The notes below the pieces were generated by a model that saw only the letters and a program-made list of their open reading frames with translations, did no database searches and was not told the origin of the DNA. Positions 9,780 through 18,762 of a DNA stretch of 64,000 bases are shown here, piece after piece. The position numbers and the translations under genes are program-made. The stretch spans positions 620,001 to 684,000 of the forward strand of contig NZ_JAANAT010000003.1 of assembly GCF_011089895.1 (NCBI RefSeq). Direction: 5' to 3'. This DNA comes from Mucilaginibacter inviolabilis. GTDB taxonomy: Bacteria; Bacteroidota; Bacteroidia; Sphingobacteriales; Sphingobacteriaceae. Position 1 is the first letter of the stretch. Each line of letters begins with the position of its first letter.

Positions 9780-12044
9780 ATGAAGAAAAAGTATGCCGGT
9801 GCGCTGGCTATTTTAATGATGGCGTTTTGCTCTTTTGAGTCGCCTGAACCACCTGTTAAATACCCTTATCAAAATGCCGCTTTACCGGTTGAAAAACGGG
9901 TAGCCGATCTGTTAAGCCGGATGACGGTTGCCGAAAAAATAAAACAGTTGGATATGTACAGCGGTCATGAAGTGGCCAATATGAAAGGCCATGAATCCGT
10001 TTCCTATTCAGATAGTGCCCGCATCGCTATAGGTACCGAAGGCATTGGCTCGGTACATGATCTGTATCCCTTAACTTCTGATATCAGCAACCAGATACAG
10101 CGGTATGCTGTTGAGCATACGCGTTTGGGTATCCCAGTGCTGTTTATTGAGGAAGGCCTGCACGGCTACTCGGGCTTGGGGAGTACTACTTTTCCTGTTC
10201 CTTTAGCGCTGGCCGGAGCCTGGGATACTACGTTGGTACATCAAACAGGGCGCATCATCGCTACCGAAATGCGGGCGCATGGGATTGCCATGGTATTGGG
10301 CCCGGTGCTTTGCCTACCGCGCGACCCACGCTGGGGGCGTGTAGAAGAAACCTATGGCGAAGATCCTTACCTGGCTGCCGCCAATGGTGTGGCTATGGTA
10401 AAAGGTCTGCAGGGTAATAAAGTAAGTGATCCTGACGCCGTACTGGCCGAGCCCAAACATTTTGCCGTACATGGTATACCCGAGGCTGGTAGCAATACCG
10501 CCCCGGTGAACATGGGCGAACGTGAAGCGCGTTCCTCATTTTTATATGTGTTCGAAAAAGCCGTTAAAGAGGGTGGCGCCCTGGGCATGATGGCTGCCTA
10601 CAGCGAGCTTGACGGCATCCCCTGTGTGGATAACAAATGGCTGTTGAAAGATGTGCTGCGTAAAGAATGGGGCTTCAAAGGCTTTGTATTGTCAGATCTG
10701 GGGGCTATCAAAATGTCGATGATCAATCACCGGGTAGCAGCCAATACTGCTGATGCTATGGCGCAAACGCTTACTGCCGGGCTGGATATGCAGTTTTATG
10801 ATTTTCCGCATACGGAGTTGATGAGCGCCATCAAAAAAGCACTGGCCACCAAACAGCTGAGCATGGCTGAGCTTGACCGGGCCGTGGGTGATATATTGCG
10901 CGTTAAATTTATGCTGGGGCTGTTTGAGCACCCTTATGTTGATGAAAGTCTGATTAAAAAAGTATTTCATACCGATGCGAGCCGCGCCGTGGCCCTCAAA
11001 GCAGCCCGGGAAGGTATCAGCCTGTTGAAAAACGATAATGCGCTGTTACCGCTTAATTCAAATATGCGTTCGTTGGCGGTTATCGGTCCGCTGGCTACCA
11101 GTACTTATCTGGGTGGTTATGCTAATACGGATGGTAAAGGTGTAGCCGTATTGGAAGCCCTAAAGCAAAAAGCGGGTAGCGATATGAAAATTGAGTATCA
11201 AGCTGGCTACTCTACCAAAGATACCTCCGCAGCTAAGCAAAGCGAAGAACTGCAAAAGGCGGTCGACCTGGTAAACCATTCGGATATGGCAGTAGTGGTG
11301 CTGGGCGAAGATATCAATGAGGTGGGCGAAGGAAAAGACCGGTCGAACCTTGACCTTAATGCCCGGCAAACCCGCTTGATAGAAACTCTTCAAAAAACGG
11401 GTAAACCCATTGCTGTGGTACTGTTTAATGGCAGGCCGCTATGCATCAACTTTGTAGCTAAAAATATACCCGCCATTGTAGAGTCGTGGTTTTTGGGCGA
11501 AGCCGGAGGATTGGCCATTGCCGATGTACTGCTGGGCAAGGTCAATCCATCGGGTAAATTACCGATGACCTTTCCGCGGTCGACCGGGCAGATACCTTAT
11601 TATTATGACCATAAACCAACCTCAAGACACGTATATGTTGATCAGGATACCTCGGCACTGTTTGCGTTTGGACATGGCCTGAGTTATACCACGTTCGCCT
11701 ATTCGGGTTTAACCGTTAGCCCGGGGACTATACCCGTTAATGGTACGGTGAATGTTGGTGTAACGGTGAAAAATACCGGGAAGGTGGAGGGTACTGAAGT
11801 GGTGCAATTGTACATCCGCGATGTGATCTCCAGCGTTACCACCCCGGTAAAATCATTAAAAGGCTTTAGCCGAATCACACTGAAACCCGGTGAAAGCGGC
11901 AAAGTGCAGTTTAAGTTAAATGCAGAAGAGTTAAAAATCTGGAACCGCCAGATGAAACATGTGGTAGAACCCGGCGAGTTTAAGGTGATGATAGGTTCAT
12001 CATCCGAAGATATCAGGCTGCGGGGGAGCTTTTCGGTGAAATAG
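9780..12044 (+). CDS. GH3-family beta-glycosidase, periplasmic
   Basis: A 754-residue protein with a signal peptide. It has the full GH3 layout: (beta/alpha)8 domain (about 30-370), alpha/beta sandwich domain (about 390-620) and fibronectin-III-like domain (about 660-745). KHFAVHG and RDPRWGRVEETYGEDPYL are standard GH3 signatures. The nucleophile aspartate is Asp306 in VLSDLGAI; most GH3 enzymes have SDW or SDY here, so the +1 residue is unusual. Enzymes of this plan remove non-reducing beta-glucosyl or beta-xylosyl residues from oligosaccharides. Specificity cannot be set from sequence. Transcribed alone, with a stem-loop about 110 bp after the stop. Confidence 0.9.
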   Translation: MKKKYAGALAILMMAFCSFESPEPPVKYPYQNAALPVEKRVADLLSRMTVAEKIKQLDMYSGHEVANMKGHESVSYSDSARIAIGTEGIGSVHDLYPLTSDISNQIQRYAVEHTRLGIPVLFIEEGLHGYSGLGSTTFPVPLALAGAWDTTLVHQTGRIIATEMRAHGIAMVLGPVLCLPRDPRWGRVEETYGEDPYLAAANGVAMVKGLQGNKVSDPDAVLAEPKHFAVHGIPEAGSNTAPVNMGEREARSSFLYVFEKAVKEGGALGMMAAYSELDGIPCVDNKWLLKDVLRKEWGFKGFVLSDLGAIKMSMINHRVAANTADAMAQTLTAGLDMQFYDFPHTELMSAIKKALATKQLSMAELDRAVGDILRVKFMLGLFEHPYVDESLIKKVFHTDASRAVALKAAREGISLLKNDNALLPLNSNMRSLAVIGPLATSTYLGGYANTDGKGVAVLEALKQKAGSDMKIEYQAGYSTKDTSAAKQSEELQKAVDLVNHSDMAVVVLGEDINEVGEGKDRSNLDLNARQTRLIETLQKTGKPIAVVLFNGRPLCINFVAKNIPAIVESWFLGEAGGLAIADVLLGKVNPSGKLPMTFPRSTGQIPYYYDHKPTSRHVYVDQDTSALFAFGHGLSYTTFAYSGLTVSPGTIPVNGTVNVGVTVKNTGKVEGTEVVQLYIRDVISSVTTPVKSLKGFSRITLKPGESGKVQFKLNAEELKIWNRQMKHVVEPGEFKVMIGSSSEDIRLRGSFSVK

Positions 12045-12155
12045 ATTGGCAGATGTGCAAATATGCGGATGTGAAGATGTGCAAATGAGTTAAAAATATT
12101 CTGGAGTAACATTATCCGGGATTTAGTTGATGTTACCGGTATTATGGTAACGGGT

Positions 12156-12182
12156 ATGCCCGGGGTGAGAGCCGGGCATATT
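12156..12182 (+). terminator. Terminator after the GH3 gene
   Basis: ATGCCCGG pairs with CCGGGCAT around an 8-nt loop and is followed by ATTTAT. A smaller hairpin (TTACC..GGTAA) lies just before it. Confidence 0.7.
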
Positions 12183-12270
12183 TATAGACAAGGCGTGAGA
12201 CGCAAATATGCATCTCTACATGGTTGTTTTTGTCGAGGCACATATTTGTGTCTCCCTTTTGGATATAATA

Positions 12271-12373
12271 TAAAAAGCCCACTGTCAAATAACAGCGGGG
12301 TTCTTAGTGTGCTGTGGTTAATAGGAATTTATGGTTTAGGTACCGTTGGCCTTACGGTGGCCAGTGCTTTTGT
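12271..12373 (-). pseudogene. Remnant of a duplicated GH71/99-like gene 3' end
   Basis: Read on the minus strand, about 12334-12372 encodes ALATVRPTVPKP then a TAA stop. The intact gene at 12595-13890 ends ALTTIRPTVPKP then TAA. The DNA is also close: GGTTTAGGTACCGTTGG here against GGCTTAGGTACCGTTGG there. A stem-loop (AAAGCCC..GGGGTT, about 12271-12298) follows the remnant just as a terminator follows the intact gene. Nothing else of the gene is left, so this is a tail duplicated with its terminator, or the last trace of a deleted paralogue. Confidence 0.7.
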
Positions 12374-12388
12374 TTAGGAAATCTGGCA

Positions 12389-12495
12389 AAAAGTGGGTTT
12401 ACACTTTTTGTTGATAAATAATTATAATTATCTGATTATCAATTATATAAATCCATGTCAACCCAAAAAAGTGTAAACCATGTAAACCCACTTTT
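12389..12495. repeat. 107-bp MITE-like element with 15-bp perfect terminal inverted repeats
   Basis: AAAAGTGGGTTTACA at 12389-12403 is exactly inverted at 12481-12495. The inside is AT-rich and has TGATTATCAATTATATAA (about 12432-12450). The right half (GTGTAAACCATGTAAACCC) recurs at about 22545-22570. There is no coding capacity. It lies between the pseudogene tail and the terminator of the intact paralogue. Confidence 0.65.
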
Positions 12496-12510
12496 ACAAC
12501 GTGTTTATAT

Positions 12511-12575
12511 GGAGACGCATGTGATGCGTCTTAACATAAACAAAAGCCCTGCTTTTATTAACAGTAGGGCTTTTG
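12511..12575 (-). terminator. Terminator of the polysaccharide-utilisation operon, with adjacent GACGCAT palindrome
   Basis: CAAAAGCCCT pairs with AGGGCTTTTG (12541-12575); read on the minus strand it ends in a T-rich tail and lies 20 bp after the stop of the last operon gene. Beside it GACGCATGTGATGCGTC (12511-12527) is a perfect palindrome that recurs at about 62022-62038. Confidence 0.8.
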
Positions 12576-12594
12576 TTATGAGATGATTGCAAAG

Positions 12595-13890
12595 TTATGG
12601 CTTAGGTACCGTTGGGCGTATGGTGGTCAGTGCAATCTGCCCCTTGAACATCTTCGCCCCATCGCCGGTGAGCCTCAGGTAATAGTCGGACGAGCAGGGT
12701 GTACCATCTTCGTCGAGCGATTTAAAACCTGAGCCTGCAGGTACAAATGCCTGAGTTTCGGCGGTCTTAGCAATCTGGTTGCTTTCGTTGTATTCGTCGA
12801 ACATCGAGATGTAGATACCCTGCGCGCCGGCCCGTTTCATATTATAAAACTGGCGCCACATGAAATCGCCGTGAGCCCGTTGCTGGGCGCTCAGGTCGCC
12901 AGGCAAAACGCAGGGTTGATAATCAATACCATTAGCCGCGCAATAAGCTTCATCCGGAACATTAATGGTATTATAAAAATTGTCTGATTCGATCACGTTA
13001 CCTATGCGGCCGACCATCCAGGGCGATAACATATTAAATGCCTTATAAGTATTCAGAAAGCCGGGCCTGGAATCGCTTTCTTCCTTACGCCAGTGTGTTG
13101 GCACGCCACCAATAACGTAACAGCCCTTGCCCTTAAACCAGTTGATCACATCCAGACAGGTAGCTGCCGAAAAGTTATGATTGTCATCATTAAAACCAAA
13201 GCCCCAGATGCATACCACCGGCTTACCATTTTGTTTGGCATAGGCTGGCGAGGATGTATAGGCAGACATTTTATTGGTCCAGTCGGTTTCCATTTCTGTG
13301 GCCATGTTGGTCCAGCCGCTTACATCGTACATAATGTAAAATTTTACGCCGTTCTTTTCTGCGGCGATCTTTACTTTGGCGGCCATGGCATCGCGTACCG
13401 GGCCTTCCAAACCGCTGGGATTAAAGCGCTGCAGGGCGGCACCGTCAATACCATAATCTTTCATCCATTTAAACTGTACATCAACCGTTTGATCGGTATA
13501 GGACGAAAACACACGGGCCTCGCTGCCGTTGTTCAAATTGGCAAAATCGGTTTTAAAGGTAGTGGTGTAATCACGTACATCCGGCCATGCAGATATAGCT
13601 TTATTGGTTGGCGAAGGCGCTTTTGCCCAGTCGTTTGACCAATGCCAGAACATGTTGATGGGCGATCCGTCGCCGGTAGCGGCAAACCATCCCTGGTAAC
13701 CAACCACAACTTTACCCACTACATCGCCTACCGGCGAAGGTGTAACAACCGGCGTGGTTGTAGGGGGAGTTACTGGGGGTGGTGGAGTGCTATTATCCGT
13801 TGTTTTTTTGGAGCAGCTACTCATAGAGCAACTACTGATCATGGCCAATAAGGTTATTAAGCCTATGGTGCCGAATTTATACTTTCTCAT
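12595..13890 (-). CDS. GH71/99-like glycoside hydrolase lipoprotein
   Basis: A 431-residue protein. The signal peptide ends in a lipobox (ISSCSMSSC) and is followed by a Pro/Thr-rich linker (about 33-53). The catalytic-type domain has VVVGYQGWFAATGDG, SAWPDVRDY, DVQFKWMKDYGIDGAALQRF, YDVSGW and ISMFDEYNE. It is a paralogue of the 7697-8980 protein and belongs to the GH71/99-like group found in Bacteroidota loci. It is the sixth and last gene of the minus operon, 47 bp after the GH43 gene. The linker suggests an outer-membrane-anchored enzyme that acts on polymer outside the cell. Endo-alpha-mannan cleavage is a guess from GH99 relatives. Confidence 0.82.
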   Translation of the reverse strand: MRKYKFGTIGLITLLAMISSCSMSSCSKKTTDNSTPPPPVTPPTTTPVVTPSPVGDVVGKVVVGYQGWFAATGDGSPINMFWHWSNDWAKAPSPTNKAISAWPDVRDYTTTFKTDFANLNNGSEARVFSSYTDQTVDVQFKWMKDYGIDGAALQRFNPSGLEGPVRDAMAAKVKIAAEKNGVKFYIMYDVSGWTNMATEMETDWTNKMSAYTSSPAYAKQNGKPVVCIWGFGFNDDNHNFSAATCLDVINWFKGKGCYVIGGVPTHWRKEESDSRPGFLNTYKAFNMLSPWMVGRIGNVIESDNFYNTINVPDEAYCAANGIDYQPCVLPGDLSAQQRAHGDFMWRQFYNMKRAGAQGIYISMFDEYNESNQIAKTAETQAFVPAGSGFKSLDEDGTPCSSDYYLRLTGDGAKMFKGQIALTTIRPTVPKP

Positions 13891-13937
13891 TAATTTAGGT
13901 TTTAATTGAGGTAGGATAGTAGGGTTGAGTTAATAGA

Positions 13938-14936
13938 TTAGTTTTTTATTCCTGTAGTTGGGATCACCTTTTTAATGGTGCCATCGGCATTATAATAAAG
14001 CTTATCTACACAAACCGATCTTTCCCAATCCTGGTGCGAGATAGCGCTGGTGTGGTAAAAAGAATACCACTGCCCTTTATATTTTACAATAGAACCATGA
14101 TTGGTATAGCTGTCGGTTGGGTCCATATAAATGCCTTGTGATTTCCATGGCCCCAGCGGGCTGTTGCTGGTAGCATAGCGCATTTGGTTGTGTTTACTGG
14201 CTACATCATGATTATCTGAGTAGGATAAGTAATAAATGCCATTGCGTTTATGAACCCAACTGGCCTCGTGAAAATCCTCCAGGCCTTCCATGGGTTTCAT
14301 TTCGCCGTCTATCTCCATCATGTTGTTTTTTAGCTTACCGCCTTCGCATTTGGCGCCACCGCCATAGTAAAAGTAGGCCTGGCCGTCATCGTCAACAAAA
14401 ACGCAGGGATCAATCATGGATTTAAGACCTTTGATATAACCCTGTACCGTAAAGCCACTTGCCGGACTTTTACTGGTAGCTACACCAATTTTCCAGCTGT
14501 CGTTCCATTTAGAATCACTGGGGTGAGGGAAGTAGAAATAATAAGTTCCGTTTTTATACGCACAGTCTGGCGCCCACATGAAGCCACCCTCGGGCCTACC
14601 CCAGGATATCTGACTGGCACGCAGTATTTCGCCATGGTCTTTCCAGTGCACCATATCGTCTGTCGAGAAAACATGGTACTGATCCATCAGGTCGCAGCCA
14701 CGCGATGGCGAAATATCATGCGAAGCATATACATACAAACGCCCATCTTTCCAAACATGGGCCGATGGGTCGGCAGTGTACATTGACCTGATAAAGGGAT
14801 TACCTAAAGCTGTATCGGCTTTGTTTTGGGCCACAACAGGGGACACCATTAACGTAGCCAAGCCAAAAATTGAACAGAACCGTTTTAACAAAGTTTTGCC
14901 CGTTAATGGTTTTAATAAATGAGATATAATGATCAT
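13938..14936 (-). CDS. GH43-family glycosidase (arabinofuranosidase/xylosidase type)
   Basis: A 332-residue protein with an N-terminal signal (cleavage near SPVVAQN). The five-bladed beta-propeller of GH43 is shown by DPSAHVWKDGRLYVYASHD (catalytic-base Asp), MWAPDCAYKNGTYYFYFP, SMIDPCVFVDDDGQAYFYYGG (pKa-modulating Asp) and DFHEASWVHKRNGIYYLSYS (acid Glu). All three catalytic carboxylates are present. It has no added carbohydrate-binding module. GH43 covers alpha-L-arabinofuranosidases, beta-xylosidases and galactosidases, so the exact sugar is open. Fifth gene of the operon; the 101-bp gap before it is the longest in the operon. Confidence 0.88.
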   Translation of the reverse strand: MIIISHLLKPLTGKTLLKRFCSIFGLATLMVSPVVAQNKADTALGNPFIRSMYTADPSAHVWKDGRLYVYASHDISPSRGCDLMDQYHVFSTDDMVHWKDHGEILRASQISWGRPEGGFMWAPDCAYKNGTYYFYFPHPSDSKWNDSWKIGVATSKSPASGFTVQGYIKGLKSMIDPCVFVDDDGQAYFYYGGGAKCEGGKLKNNMMEIDGEMKPMEGLEDFHEASWVHKRNGIYYLSYSDNHDVASKHNQMRYATSNSPLGPWKSQGIYMDPTDSYTNHGSIVKYKGQWYSFYHTSAISHQDWERSVCVDKLYYNADGTIKKVIPTTGIKN

Positions 14937-15037
14937 TACAACGTGTTATTAATGATGAAAATGTAAAGGTTTAACTGGCAGAGAGATATGCTCTCCGCCA
15001 GTTTGATTGTTTAAATTGATTAGGTTAGGTATGAAAA

Positions 15038-16189
15038 CTATTTTGGAATAAATTGGATGCCATCAATACCCGTAGTCAGATCGGCAGTTGTTGCGTTGGT
15101 AGTCCAGAAAAATATTTTGAAATAATTAATGGCCGACATGTCCGCTTCTCCATCACCTGCTGCCTGGGCATCGGCAAAATCAAGTGTAATTTGATTCCAG
15201 CCATTTTTTAGCTTAGGTATTATAGGTGCCAAAGCCCAGCCAAATCTTTTAGAATCGGGCCCGCCTGAGCTACTGATCTGTATTTGGCCATCTGCTTTGA
15301 GCTGACTAACATCGGCCACATTAAACCAAAATGAAACTCTTGAATTATCTTTCGTGAACGTTGTATTTAATGGAACAGGGAGTGTTTTAATAAACTGCAT
15401 AAAGTTTTGCCCGGCTTTAATGGTACCCTGAACATAGCCTGTTCCTTCTTTTTGACCAACAGTTATTAAAGCTTGTGTACCACCGGCAGCGTCCCAGCCG
15501 TCAACCTTGTCGCAATTATCAAATACAACAGGCGGTGGTGGTGGTACAATTGCTGCCCTGATATCATCGATGCCATAATTTTGATCTGCTGTTACTTTTG
15601 CAGTCGTCGAGAAGAAAATTTTTATAAAGTTCATGGCTGTTAAATCGGGACCGCCATCGCCGGTTGGCTGTGCGTCTCTGAATTTCAGCTCCAAATGGTT
15701 CCATCCGGTTTTTAAAGTTGGGAGGATTTTATCGAATCCCCAGCCAATACGTTTCTTATCCGGATCGGCAGCGCTGCTAAACTGTACCTGGCCGTCTGTA
15801 CTCAACAAAGAAACATCCTGAACATAAAACCAGAATTTTAATTCGCCTGTAGATAAAGTTGCTTTTGTATTCACGGCAGCGGGCAGCGTTTTAATAAACT
15901 GCATAAAGTTTTGCCCTGATTTAATTGTTCCCTGGATATAACCTTTTCCTTCCTTTTGGCCGGTTGTCACCAAAACGGGATCGCCGCCTGCTACCTGCCA
16001 GCCGTCGGTTTTATCAGCATTGTCAATTACCACCGATGTATCAACCACCGGCGGCTTTGTGGTATCAATAGGCGCAGGTGGTTTAAGGCCCGAGGTATCC
16101 CGCGAAACATATTTTTCTTTTTTGCAGCCGGTAATGATAAGGCCTGTTATGAGGATGGAACATACCATCAATGTTTTTATAAATTTCAT
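15038..16189 (-). CDS. Surface glycan-binding lipoprotein with two tandem copies of one domain
   Basis: A 383-residue lipoprotein (LIITGC). Two repeats of about 160 residues follow a short linker: about 55-210 and about 220-383. Both have NxDKxDGWxxAGGxxxLxTxGQKEG, GQNFMQFIKTLP, FWFxVxDVSxLxxDGQxQxSS and a closing FxKIFFxTTxxxTxDxxxGIDxI. The beta-rich repeats look like a carbohydrate-binding module, and the position after SusC, SusD and the DUF3823 protein is that of the SusE/SusF class of surface glycan-binding proteins. No enzyme motif is visible. The close likeness of the two halves points to recent internal duplication. Confidence 0.72.
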   Translation of the reverse strand: MKFIKTLMVCSILITGLIITGCKKEKYVSRDTSGLKPPAPIDTTKPPVVDTSVVIDNADKTDGWQVAGGDPVLVTTGQKEGKGYIQGTIKSGQNFMQFIKTLPAAVNTKATLSTGELKFWFYVQDVSLLSTDGQVQFSSAADPDKKRIGWGFDKILPTLKTGWNHLELKFRDAQPTGDGGPDLTAMNFIKIFFSTTAKVTADQNYGIDDIRAAIVPPPPPVVFDNCDKVDGWDAAGGTQALITVGQKEGTGYVQGTIKAGQNFMQFIKTLPVPLNTTFTKDNSRVSFWFNVADVSQLKADGQIQISSSGGPDSKRFGWALAPIIPKLKNGWNQITLDFADAQAAGDGEADMSAINYFKIFFWTTNATTADLTTGIDGIQFIPK

Positions 16190-16210
16190 TTCCTTTTTTG
16201 TTTAGGTTAA

Positions 16211-16915
16211 TTATTTAGGAACATCTACCTGCACTATTTCCGAAAAATTGGAGCTGTTAAAGCTGTCGCTTAAACGTACCCCCACACGTACATAAAATGT
16301 ACGGCCTGGCAGCAGGTTGGGCACGGTTAAGGTTACCGACTTGTCGGCGTCGCTCATATCCGTGAAATTTTTGTTGATAGTTATCGCGTTCACATCCGAA
16401 AAATCCCGGATAGAGGCTCCGGCACCCACCAGTTTGGTGCTATTAACGTAAGGCTGCGTATCCTTAATAGTTGGCAAGCCTGCAGCAATAGGGGCAGTGA
16501 GGGTATACTTAAGCGTTAAGGTTGTACCGCTTAAACTTGTAGTAAAGTTTTTGATAATGATGTATGGGGTAACCGTAAAATCGTGCTTGGTGCCCTGGGC
16601 AATGTTTACCACTATAGTATCGGTAACCGGCCAGAAAGCTCCCCCGGTTGGTACTACTTTATAGGCGCTTTTAAACAGCTTGGTGTCTTCAAATGTACCA
16701 TCAAACTTACTGGGGATAGTTTGCGGGGTTGTCCAGCCGATTTGCTGTAGCTTGATCTGTGTACTGCCACTGGATGTTTGTAAATTACCTCCTGCAGATG
16801 AAATGATATTGCCCTGAAATGAGGCGTTAGGGCCATCATAGTTATCTATTTTTGTACAGGCAGAGATTGTAAAAATAGCTGCCACCACTAAAAAATTGCT
16901 GATTAACTTTTTCAT
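16211..16915 (-). CDS. DUF3823-family lipoprotein of the SusCD locus
   Basis: A 234-residue lipoprotein (ISAC). It has two beta-sandwich parts; the order FQGNIISSAGG..IKLQQIGWTTPQ...FKSAYKVVPTGGAFWPVTDTIVVNI matches DUF3823 proteins, nearly always encoded just after susD. Their role is unsettled; an accessory surface protein that binds glycan or supports the SusCD complex is likely. It starts 18 bp after the susD stop and ends 21 bp before the next gene, so it is within the operon. Confidence 0.85.
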   Translation of the reverse strand: MKKLISNFLVVAAIFTISACTKIDNYDGPNASFQGNIISSAGGNLQTSSGSTQIKLQQIGWTTPQTIPSKFDGTFEDTKLFKSAYKVVPTGGAFWPVTDTIVVNIAQGTKHDFTVTPYIIIKNFTTSLSGTTLTLKYTLTAPIAAGLPTIKDTQPYVNSTKLVGAGASIRDFSDVNAITINKNFTDMSDADKSVTLTVPNLLPGRTFYVRVGVRLSDSFNSSNFSEIVQVDVPK

Positions 16916-16933
16916 ATTTAAAATTTTTAATGC

Positions 16934-18751
16934 TTAATAGTTAGGGTTGTTTGGAAGCAGGTTAGGATTTTTGCCGATCTCGCCGCCAGGGATACCTTCG
17001 TAATAAAATTGTTTCTGGAAGGTGTATTCTCGGTTAAACAGTTCGGGCTCGGCCAGGAAAATGAATTTGTTTTCGTTAAATATGTAATAAGGCATCAGGC
17101 CTTTAAAGTGCGCGCGGTCAAGAACCACGTCGGCAGTACGCCATCTTTTTAAGTCCCAATAGTATTGATTTTCGAAGGCAAGTTCCATGCGTCTTTCATT
17201 ACGCACCTTAGTCAGGTCAATTGATGTGTATAGTGTAGCGCCGGCCCGTGTGCGGAGCTGATTGATAGAGCTTAGTGCATCAGTAGGGTTGCCTAATTCC
17301 ATTGCGGCCTCGGCGCGGTTCAGTAATATTTCACCATAGCGCAGGTCAATCCATGGTTGTTCGCTCCTGTTCAGATCAACCGCAGCCTGCGGTTTGTTAT
17401 AGTCAACATACTTACGTACATAAAAACCTGTACGGGTTAATTCATCACCGCCGGTCCAGGGACCGGTAAAGCCGATAACCTGTTTACCCTGATACAAGGT
17501 TTTGGTATCGCCTGCCAGTATGTAGGAGCGGGAGTTGGGTTGTTTGGCCACTTCGGCCGCAGCAGTTCCGCTAAAAGAAGGATATATACCCCGTTGCATA
17601 TCAAAGGTGAGTCCTCTTAAAGTAGCGCCGGGAAAATAAACGGTAGCCAACAGGCGTGGTTCAAGACCCTGCATGAGGTCGGCGCGGTTATCAAAACGTT
17701 TAGGGGTGCCGTCGTCATTGGTTACTTGCAAATTCCCCCAAAGTTGTACCAGATCTAACGTTGGGTACGAGCGGGAAAGCGCGTTGGCTGTCATGTAGCG
17801 CGGCGACATGGTAGCATCCCAGCTGTGCGCAGTTTGGTTAGCGATAGAGTATTGTTTAATGAATATGTTTTCCGGGCTTCCGCTTTTCAGGAACAAGTCG
17901 ACATAGTTTTGTACCTTATCTGAATTGGCATTGTAAAGGGAATAATGGCCTTCCAATGCTTTTGCGGCGTCATAAGCTGCCTGGAAGTATTTAGTAGCCT
18001 GATCGGCCGGGATACCTACCAATCCAGCGGAGCGTGCCGGCCCATCAACAAAGTTTACGGAACCGTATTTGGCTATACAGGCTGCATACAGCATGATCCT
18101 TGATTTTAATGCGATAGCCGCGTATTTATTGGCCCTGCCGGCATCGCTGCTTTCGGGCATCATCTGGTAACCCAAATCAAGCTCCGATCCAATAAAATCC
18201 CAGGTTTCCTGTTCTTTATTACGATGTACCTGAAGGGTTGACAATGGAGCTGCCGGATCTTGTGGTTCCTTGATAAGCGGTACTCCTCCATAACGTTTGG
18301 CCAAACCAAAATAATAGTAAGCCCTTAAAAAGTGAGCTTCGCCCAAAAGCGCGTTGACAGTTGGCTGGGTTAGGGTAGCCACATGTTTAGGTAATTCAGA
18401 TATCAGAATGTTCACATTCCGGATATCGCCGTATGGCCAGTACCCGAAACCTCCGGCAATATCCACGCCGCCCCAGGGCCCAACTTCCTCACCGGTTACA
18501 CCAGCCGAATTGTAAAAATTTTCCCAATCATTACTCCCTGTTTTAAATCCCTGATCTGGCCTGTATTTGAAGTCCTCGATAGGTAAATTCTGATAAATAG
18601 TTGCTAAAAACGATTTAACACCCGCCTCACTGCTGTATATAACATCGGGAGTAAATATATTAGTTGGCGGGATGTTCAACTTCTGACAGGAAGTTACCGA
18701 GGCTCCAACGGTGATAGAAATGGCTATGATTAATTTATGTATACTTTTCAT
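16934..18751 (-). CDS. susD: SusD/RagB-family surface glycan-binding lipoprotein
   Basis: A 605-residue lipoprotein (VTSC lipobox). It has the TPR-like N-terminal fold (AHFLRAYYYFGLAKRYGGVPLI is the hallmark) and the C-terminal ending of SusD proteins (ELAFENQYYWDLKRWRTAD). SusD proteins form the lid on their SusC transporter and bind the incoming oligosaccharide outside the cell. It starts 11 bp after the susC stop. Length is in the upper normal range. Family certain, ligand unknown. Confidence 0.95.
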   Translation of the reverse strand: MKSIHKLIIAISITVGASVTSCQKLNIPPTNIFTPDVIYSSEAGVKSFLATIYQNLPIEDFKYRPDQGFKTGSNDWENFYNSAGVTGEEVGPWGGVDIAGGFGYWPYGDIRNVNILISELPKHVATLTQPTVNALLGEAHFLRAYYYFGLAKRYGGVPLIKEPQDPAAPLSTLQVHRNKEQETWDFIGSELDLGYQMMPESSDAGRANKYAAIALKSRIMLYAACIAKYGSVNFVDGPARSAGLVGIPADQATKYFQAAYDAAKALEGHYSLYNANSDKVQNYVDLFLKSGSPENIFIKQYSIANQTAHSWDATMSPRYMTANALSRSYPTLDLVQLWGNLQVTNDDGTPKRFDNRADLMQGLEPRLLATVYFPGATLRGLTFDMQRGIYPSFSGTAAAEVAKQPNSRSYILAGDTKTLYQGKQVIGFTGPWTGGDELTRTGFYVRKYVDYNKPQAAVDLNRSEQPWIDLRYGEILLNRAEAAMELGNPTDALSSINQLRTRAGATLYTSIDLTKVRNERRMELAFENQYYWDLKRWRTADVVLDRAHFKGLMPYYIFNENKFIFLAEPELFNREYTFQKQFYYEGIPGGEIGKNPNLLPNNPNY

Positions 18752-18762
18752 ATGTCAATAGT

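Noticed and set aside
12144..12377. 77-codon plus-strand frame
   Set aside because: It crosses a terminator and the pseudogene tail, whose coding sense is on the minus strand.
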